Below are positions 7,371 to 15,248 of a stretch of 40,664 nt of DNA, one piece after another (within the stretch, counting starts at the first letter, position 1; each line of letters begins with the position of its first letter). Both the position numbers and the translations under genes were made by a program. Where the stretch lies: positions 1 to 40,664 of the forward strand of contig JAMCZG010000030.1 of assembly GCA_023485715.1 (NCBI GenBank), read 5' to 3'. This DNA is from Patescibacteria group bacterium (GTDB taxonomy: Bacteria > Patescibacteriota > Microgenomatia > Levybacterales > UBA12049). The notes beneath the pieces were generated by a model, which ran no database searches, was not told the DNA's origin, and saw nothing but the letters and a program-made list of their open reading frames with translations.

Positions 7371-7919
7371 TTAGTCATTTAAAAAACGCGAGATTATTTT
7401 TTTAGACCTAAGTCTTTTTTCCAAAACCTGCTCTATAAGTAAAGATGTGTTTAAATTATTGCAGTCTTTTTTGGGAGGATAAAATCCTAAATTCTTTAAA
7501 AGATCCGTTTCGAATTTGTGGATAACCGGAATAATATCGTCTGTGTCCGATAATTCAATTAATATTTCTTTAAGAAGATAAAACACTGTTTTGTTTTCCT
7601 GGTTTTCAGCGCATAAACCATCGACCAACTCACAGATATGATAAGCAAATCCGATTTTTAATAAACTTTCTTTTATCATCGAAAAGTCTTCGGAGATATC
7701 TATTTCGGTCAAAATGGGCAAACTTCGACCTTTATACAAAGAAAAATGACAATAATTTAATAATTCTGTGTGGGGGGAACGACGACTGGTGATTCTTCTT
7801 ACCCCGATAGCTTTTATCTGGATTTTCCCATATTTTTTTGTGAAGACTGTCAATATCCTGTCGGCCTCGCCAAAATTTCGTCTTTTAATGATTATTCCTT
7901 CGGTCTTGTACGCCCGCAT
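7371..7919 (-). CDS. recO: Short RecO-family DNA repair protein
   Basis: RecO loads RecA onto SSB-coated single-stranded DNA in the RecF pathway and anneals strands. The start MRAYKTEGIIIKRRNFGEADRI is the conserved N-terminal OB-fold strand, followed by LTVFTKKYGKIQIKAIGVRR (about 23-42). The middle is alpha-helical (GFAYHICELVDGL), as in the RecO C-terminal domain. At 182 residues it is about 60 shorter than typical RecO, and the four-Cys zinc finger is missing (the few Cys present are not paired as CxxC). The protein still ends with an Arg-rich KRLRSKKIISRFL helix, so it looks naturally reduced rather than cut. The gene follows the DUF4012 gene by 9 nt and is probably in the same transcript. 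Confidence 0.85.
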   Translation of the reverse strand: MRAYKTEGIIIKRRNFGEADRILTVFTKKYGKIQIKAIGVRRITSRRSPHTELLNYCHFSLYKGRSLPILTEIDISEDFSMIKESLLKIGFAYHICELVDGLCAENQENKTVFYLLKEILIELSDTDDIIPVIHKFETDLLKNLGFYPPKKDCNNLNTSLLIEQVLEKRLRSKKIISRFLND

Positions 7920-7928
7920 ATGGAGAGC

Positions 7929-9884
7929 TTACGGCTTGAGTTGAATTTCTTTGTCTGTTATTAGCTTGAATTGATCAACTTGTCGACCATTCATCTTGAT
8001 CGTGTATGCGTTATCATAGGTTCCTGGTTGCTTTTGGATAAGAAGCGGCAATTGCGATCCGGGTTTTACTTTAAAAGGTAACTTATAGGAAATTGTTAAT
8101 TTTGCTGTACCCAATGGCTTAACTGTTAAAAACCCGTCGAATACAGTTTTCCCGAATTCTTCGTAAGTCGAAATTTTTACTTCCGATCCGACGCTGTCGA
8201 CAATTTCGCTTCCTTTGGGGACATATATCCTAAACCAATCTCTTAAAACTGCGTTCAGACAAAGATTTCCTCTCTCTTCGTTACAGTCAGACGGAGGATA
8301 AGGATTTTTGTAATTTACCGTTACTTTTTTTATTATACTCCCGTCACTTTTTACTTCGTATTCTTGTGTAACATCTTCTTTAACATACAGATTGGATTTC
8401 TGGCCCCCAAAATTTGCTTCATCCAGATAAAAATAATCCCCCTCAAATGATTTTACACGACCGGCAGCGTTGAGAGACTCGATCCCGGCTTGAGCATCTT
8501 TATCGTACAGATAGAAAAGCACATGTTTTTCATTTGTTTGTTTTAGCAAATCTTGGAATAACGGTCCCCAATAAACCTTGGGGGAAGATTTAAGCGCCTT
8601 CTCCATAATCGCGTACATCAATACTCCGAGCAAATCTTTTCGCCCCGGACCCTTCACGTAATTAACAGGCCTAGAAATATTATCCTCTAAAATATAAATT
8701 ACCTGGGGACAATCACATCTTTTATCGATCTGACTCGTAAACTTTATACCTCCCGCGTATACTTCATCGTCCAATATCTTAATTGTCGAGACAAGAATAC
8801 TCGTGTCCAGCGCGATAATCCCGTCGACCTTAACTTTTCCCGGCGCCTTATTGTATAAAGTTTCAAAAGTTTTCATCGATTCGATAAAGTCTGGAGAAAG
8901 ATTAGAATCTCTTAAATTTAGAGTGTAAACTTTTGGAAAATACTTAAGAATGGGCTCCGGCGCCTTTGGTTTATTCGCTATAGTGTTATCTAAATTATAA
9001 ATATCGCTTGCGTTGTCAAAATGAATGACACCTTTATCGATTCTTAAAATCGCATACGCTGTTATAAACCCGCCTGTCGGCCGCAACTCTTTGTCATTTA
9101 GGAATAAAATGAGATATTTTTTCTCCGAATTCTCTCCCAAAAGAGACGGTAAAGCTTTTATTAGCGGTTTCGCATCCGTGACGAGTATTTCTCCTTCATC
9201 GACTAATGTTTTTATCGTTTGCAGATTTTTCTTTACTTTGTCTCCGCCAAAAATCGAGGGGTAATGATTTGGGTCAACCTCATCGATCTCTTTTCTAGCA
9301 AGAGTTATTGATTTTGCGATGTCATCGATACGAGGAGTAATTTTACCCATCGTCATCACAGCGGTTTGAACACGCTGCTCGGCAGTCCCCATCACAAAAC
9401 TTCCCTGCCCCTTTAAGCCTAAAACATCCTGATACGGCTTGATAGAATCCACAAGCGTTGCCGCTGCGTCAAGACCGTAGGACCCGGCCTTTAAAAGATG
9501 ATCTGCATCGTTATAATACCAATTTGCAACCGGTACATATTTAAGAAACGATAACCCCTCCAAATCTTTTTGCGTTTGGGCTAAATCGGTTTTTGTTTTT
9601 TTGATCTCTTGTTCTGCTAATTCTATATTTTGTTTTTTAACAGCATCTAGGGCAATATTTGCTTGTTTGGAGGTTTTTCGAGCAGAATCGAATGTTTTTT
9701 TTGCCGGAAGGACTATTGTAAAAACGGATAAAACGCCGATTAAAATCAATACAGAAAGTATAATTATTAAAGGTTTGCTTATAAAACGTGAGCCACGTAC
9801 TTTGGTATTCTTGCGTTCGCTTTTAATACTGGGGTTTGCTTTATTCTTAGGAACAACTAAATCGATCTTTTTAAATTCGTCCAT
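7929..9884 (-). CDS. DUF4012-domain membrane protein
   Basis: A large surface protein of unknown biochemical role, frequent in Patescibacteria and some Gram-positives and often near polysaccharide genes. A basic cytoplasmic head is followed by one transmembrane helix (about 38-60), a helical region (about 60-245, with a coiled-coil-like stretch near 62-108), and the DUF4012 hallmark KELRPTGGFITAY at 265-277. Further on are GIIALDTSILVSTIKIL and a beta-rich C-terminal region. The topology puts nearly all 651 residues outside the membrane, and a Cys pair (KRCDCP) near 390 may be oxidised. It is the first gene of a unit with recO and has its own promoter. Its position beside the glycan-initiation enzymes suggests a cell-surface assembly or anchoring role, which is inference only; DUF4012 has no assigned reaction that I know of. 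Confidence 0.85.
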   Translation of the reverse strand: MDEFKKIDLVVPKNKANPSIKSERKNTKVRGSRFISKPLIIILSVLILIGVLSVFTIVLPAKKTFDSARKTSKQANIALDAVKKQNIELAEQEIKKTKTDLAQTQKDLEGLSFLKYVPVANWYYNDADHLLKAGSYGLDAAATLVDSIKPYQDVLGLKGQGSFVMGTAEQRVQTAVMTMGKITPRIDDIAKSITLARKEIDEVDPNHYPSIFGGDKVKKNLQTIKTLVDEGEILVTDAKPLIKALPSLLGENSEKKYLILFLNDKELRPTGGFITAYAILRIDKGVIHFDNASDIYNLDNTIANKPKAPEPILKYFPKVYTLNLRDSNLSPDFIESMKTFETLYNKAPGKVKVDGIIALDTSILVSTIKILDDEVYAGGIKFTSQIDKRCDCPQVIYILEDNISRPVNYVKGPGRKDLLGVLMYAIMEKALKSSPKVYWGPLFQDLLKQTNEKHVLFYLYDKDAQAGIESLNAAGRVKSFEGDYFYLDEANFGGQKSNLYVKEDVTQEYEVKSDGSIIKKVTVNYKNPYPPSDCNEERGNLCLNAVLRDWFRIYVPKGSEIVDSVGSEVKISTYEEFGKTVFDGFLTVKPLGTAKLTISYKLPFKVKPGSQLPLLIQKQPGTYDNAYTIKMNGRQVDQFKLITDKEIQLKP

Positions 9885-9891
9885 AAACTAA

Positions 9892-9921
9892 ATAGTATCT
9901 TATTTTACGTTTTCGTGTCAA
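9892..9921 (-). promoter_or_regulatory. Promoter of the DUF4012-recO unit, predicted leaderless
   Basis: A perfect TTGACA (9916-9921) precedes TACTAT (9892-9897, 18-nt spacer) or GATACT (9894-9899, 16-nt spacer). The -10 ends 7 or 9 nt before the ATG at 9884. Confidence 0.6.
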
Positions 9922-9932
9922 TAGATAACGGA

Positions 9933-10598
9933 TTACAGGGCACCTTTCCCAGAGATCATCGCCCATGGAGTTTTCAAAATTATCCAAAAATCGTAAATTA
10001 TTGATCTCTTTTTAACATAGCTCGCATCCATTTCAATCCGCTTATCAAAATTTATTTCGCTCCGGCCAGAAACCTCCAAATAACCAGTGAGCCCGGGCTT
10101 TACAGAGAGCACAACTTTGACAGCATCTTTTGTTCCCGGGTATTTTTTTTGCTGGTCACGAAGTTCATCAGGGTAATACGCCCGCGGTCCGACCAAGCTC
10201 ATCTCGCCGCGAAGAATATTAATAATCTGAGGTATTTCGTCGATCGAATGTTTACGGATAAAATGTCCTATTCTTGTAATCCTCGGGTCGTGTCTTAATT
10301 TATAACTACCTTTTTTATAATTTGTATATAATTTTGAAAACTTCGGGTTTTCCCGAAGTATTTCATGAGCGTTTTGGACCATCGACCTAAACTTATACAT
10401 CTTAAAAAGTTTTCCGTTTCGTCCGACTCTTTCTGGAGTATCTGCCAAAACCGGGCCAGGAGAATCTAATTTTATTAAAATCGCCGTGAGAATTATTATG
10501 GGAGAAAATAATACGAGTAAAACGATCGAAAAAAATATATCTATTAATCTTTTGACTGCTTCATAGATCTGGCTTTTTTTAATTTCTTTGTACGGCAT
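9933..10598 (-). CDS. Polyprenyl-phosphate sugar-1-phosphate transferase (bacterial sugar transferase, WcaJ/PglC superfamily)
   Basis: A monotopic phosphoglycosyl transferase that starts lipid-linked glycans by moving a sugar-1-phosphate from a nucleotide sugar to undecaprenyl phosphate on the inner face of the membrane. The hydrophobic segment at about residues 18-43 is the re-entrant membrane helix, followed by the DSPGPVL turn. KFRSM at 69-73 and the catalytic Asp-Glu pair at 120-121 (in HSIDEIPQ) are present, as are LRGEMSLVGPRAYYPDEL and the C-terminal KPGLTGYLEVSGRSE. At 221 residues it is the short form, without the extra N-terminal membrane domain of WcaJ. The start is 1 nt from the stop of the manC gene. 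Sugar specificity cannot be read from the sequence. Confidence 0.92.
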   Translation of the reverse strand: MPYKEIKKSQIYEAVKRLIDIFFSIVLLVLFSPIIILTAILIKLDSPGPVLADTPERVGRNGKLFKMYKFRSMVQNAHEILRENPKFSKLYTNYKKGSYKLRHDPRITRIGHFIRKHSIDEIPQIINILRGEMSLVGPRAYYPDELRDQQKKYPGTKDAVKVVLSVKPGLTGYLEVSGRSEINFDKRIEMDASYVKKRSIIYDFWIILKTPWAMISGKGAL

Positions 10599-10599
10599 A

Positions 10600-11682
10600 T
10601 TATGTTAAGCCTTCATGGGGTGTTCCCTCTAGACTCTTGACCAAATCTTTAATTTTCGGGACTGAGTTTTTCGGACAAACCAAAACCACGTCTCCTGTGT
10701 TTATCACTAAAACTCCGTCGAGGTCGATCCCAACAACCATCTGATCTGTATAGTTAAAAACAAGACTATCTTTACAATCGTTAACCGTTACTTTTCCGCG
10801 CGTTGCATTATCCAATTCATTTTTGCTTAAAGCCTCTTTTAAAGACTCCCAGGCTCCGATGTCGCTCCAACCGAGGTCCGCCCCGATTACAAAACCGTCG
10901 TTTGCTTCGATTTTTTCTAAAATTAAATTATCGAAAGATATTTTTTCGATTTGAGGATATAGTTTTTTAACAACGTTTTCAAATTCGTCTGTCCCCCACG
11001 CTTCTTGAATTTTTAGAAGTATTTCATAAATCTTGGGTGCATATTTTTTGTATAAGGAAAGCAAAAAGCCCGGTGTAGTACCGAAGTATCCCGGATTCCA
11101 CGCGTGATGCGGACTGGCATGGAAATTCTCCGCAACATCTAAGTCGGGTCGGTAATGAAGGCTTTTAAAGACATAAATAGGTACGCCATCTACTTCATCC
11201 GCTTTATCCCCAAATTCGATCCACCCTAAATTTTGACTCGCAAATCGCGATTTTTGCCCGATGAAAACAATTTTATCCTTATGTTTCTCCAAGATTTTTC
11301 CGACAACAACTAATACATTTCTAAAAAGATCTTCGTTTTTTACGATATGGTCGCTCCAGAGAATAATAAACGGTTCATCTTTCGCAATTTTTTCTAACAC
11401 AGCCACAGAAAAACCGACAGCAGCTCCGACATCTCTCATCTCGGGTTCTAAAATAAAATTACTTTTTGGGAGTTGGGGGAGCTGCTGATGCAGAATGTCT
11501 TTATACATCATCCCCGATGAGATAAAAATATCAGACGGTTTAAATATTGGCGAGACGCGATCTACTGCTAACTGCAGCGTTGACTTATCTCCGATAATTT
11601 TCTCAAATTGTTTGGGCGTGTGTTTTCTTGATAAGGGCCAAAGTCTTGTACCGACTCCTCCGGCAAAAAGAACAACCTTCAT
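10600..11682 (-). CDS. manC: Mannose-1-phosphate guanylyltransferase (GDP-mannose pyrophosphorylase)
   Basis: Makes GDP-mannose from GTP and mannose-1-phosphate in the cytoplasm, supplying mannosyl (or fucosyl/rhamnosyl) donors. The nucleotide-binding signature FAGGVGTRLWPLSRKHTPKQ begins at residue 6. ILWSDHIV near 110 matches the conserved metal-site Asp segment, WNPGYFG near 195 is conserved, and the C-terminal region has WSDIGAWESL (about 273). At 360 residues it lacks the fused phosphomannose isomerase domain of bifunctional ManC/AlgA. It sits 21 nt after one GT4 and 1 nt before the initiating sugar transferase, so sugar supply and transfer are co-expressed. Other NTP-sugar specificities are possible but the GTRLWPLSR...PKQF pattern points to GDP-mannose. 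Confidence 0.9.
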   Translation of the reverse strand: MKVVLFAGGVGTRLWPLSRKHTPKQFEKIIGDKSTLQLAVDRVSPIFKPSDIFISSGMMYKDILHQQLPQLPKSNFILEPEMRDVGAAVGFSVAVLEKIAKDEPFIILWSDHIVKNEDLFRNVLVVVGKILEKHKDKIVFIGQKSRFASQNLGWIEFGDKADEVDGVPIYVFKSLHYRPDLDVAENFHASPHHAWNPGYFGTTPGFLLSLYKKYAPKIYEILLKIQEAWGTDEFENVVKKLYPQIEKISFDNLILEKIEANDGFVIGADLGWSDIGAWESLKEALSKNELDNATRGKVTVNDCKDSLVFNYTDQMVVGIDLDGVLVINTGDVVLVCPKNSVPKIKDLVKSLEGTPHEGLT

Positions 11683-11703
11683 AAAATAAATATTATGGAT
11701 ATT

Positions 11704-12792
11704 TTATCTTTTATTTAAAATTTTTTCTACTACCTGCATAAATTCCTTCTTGAACCGGTCTTTATTAAATTTTTGAGCCTGTCTTACAGAATCAATCGGA
11801 TTAAAACACAGCTTGTCAAATCTTTCTAAAACTTTTGTTAGCGCTTCTTGTGTTTGCGGGTAAAAAAATACGCCTGTTTTATTATCGACTACAGTTTCTA
11901 GCGCCCCTCCGCCTTTAAATGCTACAACCGGTTTACCCAATATCTGAGCTTCTAATAAACTTAGGCCAAAATCCTCTTTCCCGGGAAAAATAAGCGCTTT
12001 ACACCCAATATAATAACTGAGCAACTCTTTATCAGTCAAGTTCTCGATAAATTCGATGGTGGGTCCGGCAATCTTTCTAATTTTTCTCGATAAAACACCG
12101 GTCCCGACTATCTTAAGAGGAAGTTTTAGTTCATTAAACGCCCTAACCGCAATATCTATTCTTTTGTATGGAACAAGCCGAGAAACGATCAAAAAATACC
12201 CTTTATCGTGTGCTTTCTTTACGTCGGGCGACTTAAATTGTTTGACGTCGATCGGCGGATAAACAACAACAGATTCTTTTCCGTAATATTTTTTTATTCT
12301 TTTTTGAACCTCTTTGGAAATCGCGATAAATTTATCGGGTCGGCTTGACGCCATTTTATCCCATCGCCTTAGATATGAAACCACTGGCCTCGACAAAAAT
12401 TTTAGAGTATTATTTTTAAAATAATCATCGTGACCACTCCATAAATACCGTGTGGGAGTTAGACAATAACAAAGATGTAACGTTTTTGGCTTCGTGACAA
12501 TTCCCTTCGCTGCTTCTGATGTTATAGAAATCACGAGATCATACTTATCAAAATCAAAGCTTTCGAAAGCATGGGGCATAAAAGTTGCCAGATATTCGTG
12601 AGCCGACGAAGCTTTGGGAAATTTTTGAAGAAACGATGTTTTTATTTGGAAGACATCCGCCCAAGGCGCTTTTTTTGGATTATAGACCGATGTATAAAGA
12701 GGAGCTTTTGGGAATATTTCGTGCAGGGCCAAAAGGACTCTTTCTGCTCCACCCCATTTATTAATTCTATCGTAGACTAGCGCAACTTTCAT
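11704..12792 (-). CDS. GT4-family glycosyltransferase, WbaZ/mannosyltransferase-like
   Basis: A retaining GT-B glycosyltransferase that would add a sugar from a nucleotide donor to a lipid-linked glycan at the inner membrane face. The N-terminal domain has DRINKWGGAERVLLALHEIFP (glycine-rich acceptor loop), and HLCYCLTPTRYLWSGHDDY near 106-124 is a segment I associate with WbaZ-like O-antigen mannosyltransferases. The donor domain has LIVSRLVPYKRID at about 201-213 and the EX7E motif at Glu273/Glu281 (EDFGLSLLE). Its 362 residues make a complete enzyme. The start overlaps the stop of the upstream GT4 by 4 nt and manC follows, so GDP-mannose is a likely donor (inferred from context). Confidence 0.9.
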   Translation of the reverse strand: MKVALVYDRINKWGGAERVLLALHEIFPKAPLYTSVYNPKKAPWADVFQIKTSFLQKFPKASSAHEYLATFMPHAFESFDFDKYDLVISITSEAAKGIVTKPKTLHLCYCLTPTRYLWSGHDDYFKNNTLKFLSRPVVSYLRRWDKMASSRPDKFIAISKEVQKRIKKYYGKESVVVYPPIDVKQFKSPDVKKAHDKGYFLIVSRLVPYKRIDIAVRAFNELKLPLKIVGTGVLSRKIRKIAGPTIEFIENLTDKELLSYYIGCKALIFPGKEDFGLSLLEAQILGKPVVAFKGGGALETVVDNKTGVFFYPQTQEALTKVLERFDKLCFNPIDSVRQAQKFNKDRFKKEFMQVVEKILNKR

Positions 12793-13901
12793 TGCACCCT
12801 ATTATATACGCTCACAGTCTCTTTTGCAGTCTTTTTCCAATCATACGTTTTTGCCCAAGCGTATCCCTTTTTTATCAATTCCGCTTTTTTATTTTTGTCC
12901 GAAATTAAATCTGCAATTTTAGAAGAAATATCCCCGGGATCATTTTGATTAAAATAAATAACGCCGTCTTTATAGATTTCGTGGAATACCGGGATATTAG
13001 AAACGGCCGCAGGACAACCCATACTCATCGCTTCGAGCGCCGGAATCCCAAACCCCTCCATATTAGATGCCGTAACAAAGCATTCGGCATTTTTATAATA
13101 AGCGGATAGAGCGCTATTTGCCAATGTGCCAACAGTAACAACTTTTTTTTCTAAAGATTCGTTTTTTATAAACTGTTTTAATTTACGGTAAAAAAAATTG
13201 TCGCTTCCGACTAGTACCAGCTTTAGATTTTTCATCGTTTTATTATTCTTTTTCATCGCAAGGATTATCGACTCTACGTTTTTGTGGGGGTGCGCATTAC
13301 CGACGTATAAAATATATGGTTTTAATTTTTTAATAAAATCTTCTGTGTTATTATCGGTTTTTTTATCGTCTTCCAAGTTTCCAGACTCGAAAGTTACAAA
13401 TATTTTTTTAGGATCTGCATTATAGTGCTCTATTATTTCTCTTTTCGAGTCGTTGGAAACGGTAATTATCGCGGAAGCCTTTTTTACAGAGGAATTTAAA
13501 ACAAATTTATAGCCGATCGTTTTAAGAGAATAAAACCATTGAGGGAGTGTAGATGATTTTCCGGTTTTATAGTGATCAAAGATCAAATCATGGATTGTCA
13601 CCACAAATTTTCCTGGGTAAAAAATTGGAACACTAAAATATGGAAAGTGCACCAAATCAAGATTTTCAGCCAATAATATTTTTGGTAAAATAATTTGTTC
13701 AGAAAAAGTATGCCATCTTATATCGGCGACCCTTTTTTGCCATTTTTCATTTGGCATCACAATCTTATCAAAGTCTTTTTTTCTAAACAACCAAAGATAC
13801 TCGTTTTCTTTATCTACTTCCGGTAAATATCGAAAAAGACTTCGAATATATCTACCAACACCGGTTTCATTCCAAAGTCTCGCATCAATTCCAATCCTCA
13901 T
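12789..13901 (-). CDS. GT4-family glycosyltransferase
   Basis: A complete 370-residue GT-B enzyme, first gene of the manC/sugar transferase operon. It starts MRIGIDARLWNETGVGRYIRSL, the usual entry of a large GT4 subgroup annotated as mannosyltransferases. The N-terminal domain has HFPYFSVPIFYPGKFVVTIHDLI; the donor domain opens with ILYVGNAHPHKNVESII (about 193-209) and has the EX7E motif in MEGFGIPALEAMSMGCP (around residue 275). Its ATG lies 6 nt from a good -10 box, so the mRNA should be leaderless. Acceptor and linkage cannot be told. The N-terminal half resembles the truncated GT4 at 23666-24211. Confidence 0.9.
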   Translation of the reverse strand: MRIGIDARLWNETGVGRYIRSLFRYLPEVDKENEYLWLFRKKDFDKIVMPNEKWQKRVADIRWHTFSEQIILPKILLAENLDLVHFPYFSVPIFYPGKFVVTIHDLIFDHYKTGKSSTLPQWFYSLKTIGYKFVLNSSVKKASAIITVSNDSKREIIEHYNADPKKIFVTFESGNLEDDKKTDNNTEDFIKKLKPYILYVGNAHPHKNVESIILAMKKNNKTMKNLKLVLVGSDNFFYRKLKQFIKNESLEKKVVTVGTLANSALSAYYKNAECFVTASNMEGFGIPALEAMSMGCPAAVSNIPVFHEIYKDGVIYFNQNDPGDISSKIADLISDKNKKAELIKKGYAWAKTYDWKKTAKETVSVYNRVQ

Positions 13902-13903
13902 GT

Positions 13904-13931
13904 TTGTAGTATAGAAAAATCTTGATATAAT
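13904..13931 (+). promoter_or_regulatory. Promoter of the TudS-like gene
   Basis: An extended -10 TGATATAAT (13923-13931, exact TGnTATAAT) with TTGTAG at 13904-13909 (16-nt spacer), 23 nt ahead of the ATG at 13955. Confidence 0.6.
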
Positions 13932-13936
13932 CTCAA
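13908..13936 (-). promoter_or_regulatory. Promoter of the GT4-GT4-manC-sugar transferase operon, predicted leaderless
   Basis: Minus-strand TTGAGA (13931-13936) and TATACT (13908-13913) are 17 nt apart; the -10 box ends 6 nt before the ATG at 13901. It lies back to back with, and almost fully overlaps, the plus-strand promoter. Confidence 0.65.
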
Positions 13937-13954
13937 ATATAACTTTTGAAATAA

Positions 13955-14371
13955 ATGATTATTGTTAGCGCTTGTTTGATTGGAATTAAATGCAGGTATG
14001 ACGGGAAAATTAATAGACCATGCAAAAAGGTTATAGAATTACTTAAAAAGAGGCAAGCTATACCTGTTTGCCCAGAGCAGTTAGGAGGATTACCAACTCC
14101 AAGAATAGCCGCAGAGAGAAAAAAAGATAGAGTGTTCCTTAAAAATGGGCGCGATGTGACGATAAATTTTAAAGAAGGAGCAAAAGAAGCAATAAGAATA
14201 GCAAAATTATCGGGTGCAAAAAAAGCGATATTAAAAGCCAGATCTCCATCCTGTGGCTCAGGAGAAATATACGATGGGAGCTTTACGAATACTTTAATTT
14301 CTGGCGATGGCGTTTTTACAGAAATCTGCAAAAAAGAAGGAATTCAAGTTTTTACCGAAGAAGAAATATAA
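13955..14371 (+). CDS. DUF523 / TudS-like iron-sulfur protein
   Basis: A small (138-residue) DUF523 protein. Characterised members (TudS) are [4Fe-4S] enzymes that remove sulfur from thiouracil. Three conserved cysteines expected to hold the cluster are present: Cys7 in VSACLIG, Cys39 in PVCPEQLGG and Cys100 in SPSCGSGEIYDG; RYDG at 14-17 is also conserved. Cys13 and Cys23 are extra. It is a lone plus-strand gene set between two minus-strand operons: its stop directly abuts the stop of the GT2 gene at 14372. Coding sequence is more purine-rich on its own strand than neighbouring genes on theirs, as a flipped gene would be. The job is probably sulfur salvage or tRNA-nucleoside detoxification and unrelated to the glycan genes, but substrate is unproven. 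Confidence 0.9.
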   Translation: MIIVSACLIGIKCRYDGKINRPCKKVIELLKKRQAIPVCPEQLGGLPTPRIAAERKKDRVFLKNGRDVTINFKEGAKEAIRIAKLSGAKKAILKARSPSCGSGEIYDGSFTNTLISGDGVFTEICKKEGIQVFTEEEI

Positions 14372-15247
14372 TTAACTAAAAAGAGACCTCAATGTTATCC
14401 CTTTTAAAATTATCCAATTAATAATTTTAGGATATTTATGTTTATAGTGTTTACTGTAAAAAATTTTCATCGCGGCAAACCGAGCATTTGTCGCAAGCTT
14501 TCTTGTCTCGTCATCTGCAGTCGATACGTGTTTTGAATGTTTTTTTATTCCACCGGAAACACCCTTGTAATGAAGAACCGAAACGCTTGGAATGAAATAA
14601 ATCTTCCAACCTTTTTGTTTTAGTCTGTAGCAAAAATCCAAATCTTCTCCATACCAAAAGTAATCCTCATCCCACCACCTGACTTCTTCGCCTGCTTTTT
14701 TTCGTGTGAACATAAACGCACCAGCGCACGCATCAATTTCGTGGATTTCATTTAAATTTTTCCAGCCTAAATGATAACCGTTAAAAAAACTAGAATGCGA
14801 AAATATCTTAGAAATTCCCGAAAAATGCGTAAACGAATTCCAAGGCGTCGGAAATCCCCTATGAGACGCATCGTCTAAACTTCCATCCGGAAGCTCCACT
14901 CTACAAGTTACAATACCCGCCTTATCGTTCTTTTCCATAAATCCGAACAGTAATTCAAGCGATTTTTCCTTTATCTCTGTATCCGGATTTAAAAACAAAA
15001 TGTATTTTCCGTTTGCTTTTTTGACTCCAAGATTATTGGCCTTTGAGAAACCGATATTTTTTTCGTTTTTCAGCAAGATCGTATCTTTAAATTCTTTGTC
15101 TACCATCTCCGATGAACCATCGATTGAACAATTGTCGATAACGATAATTTCGTAATTTAATTTGCAATGTCTTTTTATCGACAGCAAACAATTTTTCAAA
15201 AATTCTCTTGTGTTATACGAAACAATAATTATCGAAATATCGATCAT
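14372..15247 (-). CDS. GT2-family glycosyltransferase (rhamnosyltransferase-like)
   Basis: An inverting GT-A glycosyltransferase. The start MIDISIIIVSYNTREFL leads the nucleotide-binding half; IIVIDNCSIDGS follows, then the DxD-type metal site in LFLNPDTEI (around residue 90) and the second-half signature DYFWYGEDLDFCYRLKQKGW (around residue 195), both typical of WbbL-like enzymes. The ATG at 15247 is chosen because it lies 1 nt after the stop of the preceding reading frame; an ATG at 15259 would add only four residues. It closes the long polysaccharide operon that starts at 24435 and abuts the TudS-like gene tail to tail. Similar in layout to the GT2s at 21034 and 39362. Sugar not known. Confidence 0.88.
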   Translation of the reverse strand: MIDISIIIVSYNTREFLKNCLLSIKRHCKLNYEIIVIDNCSIDGSSEMVDKEFKDTILLKNEKNIGFSKANNLGVKKANGKYILFLNPDTEIKEKSLELLFGFMEKNDKAGIVTCRVELPDGSLDDASHRGFPTPWNSFTHFSGISKIFSHSSFFNGYHLGWKNLNEIHEIDACAGAFMFTRKKAGEEVRWWDEDYFWYGEDLDFCYRLKQKGWKIYFIPSVSVLHYKGVSGGIKKHSKHVSTADDETRKLATNARFAAMKIFYSKHYKHKYPKIINWIILKGITLRSLFS

Positions 15248-15248
15248 G

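Noticed and set aside
13933..14331. A 132-residue minus-strand frame over the TudS-like gene
   Set aside because: It is antisense to a clear DUF523 protein with conserved cysteines, and its own translation has no family character.
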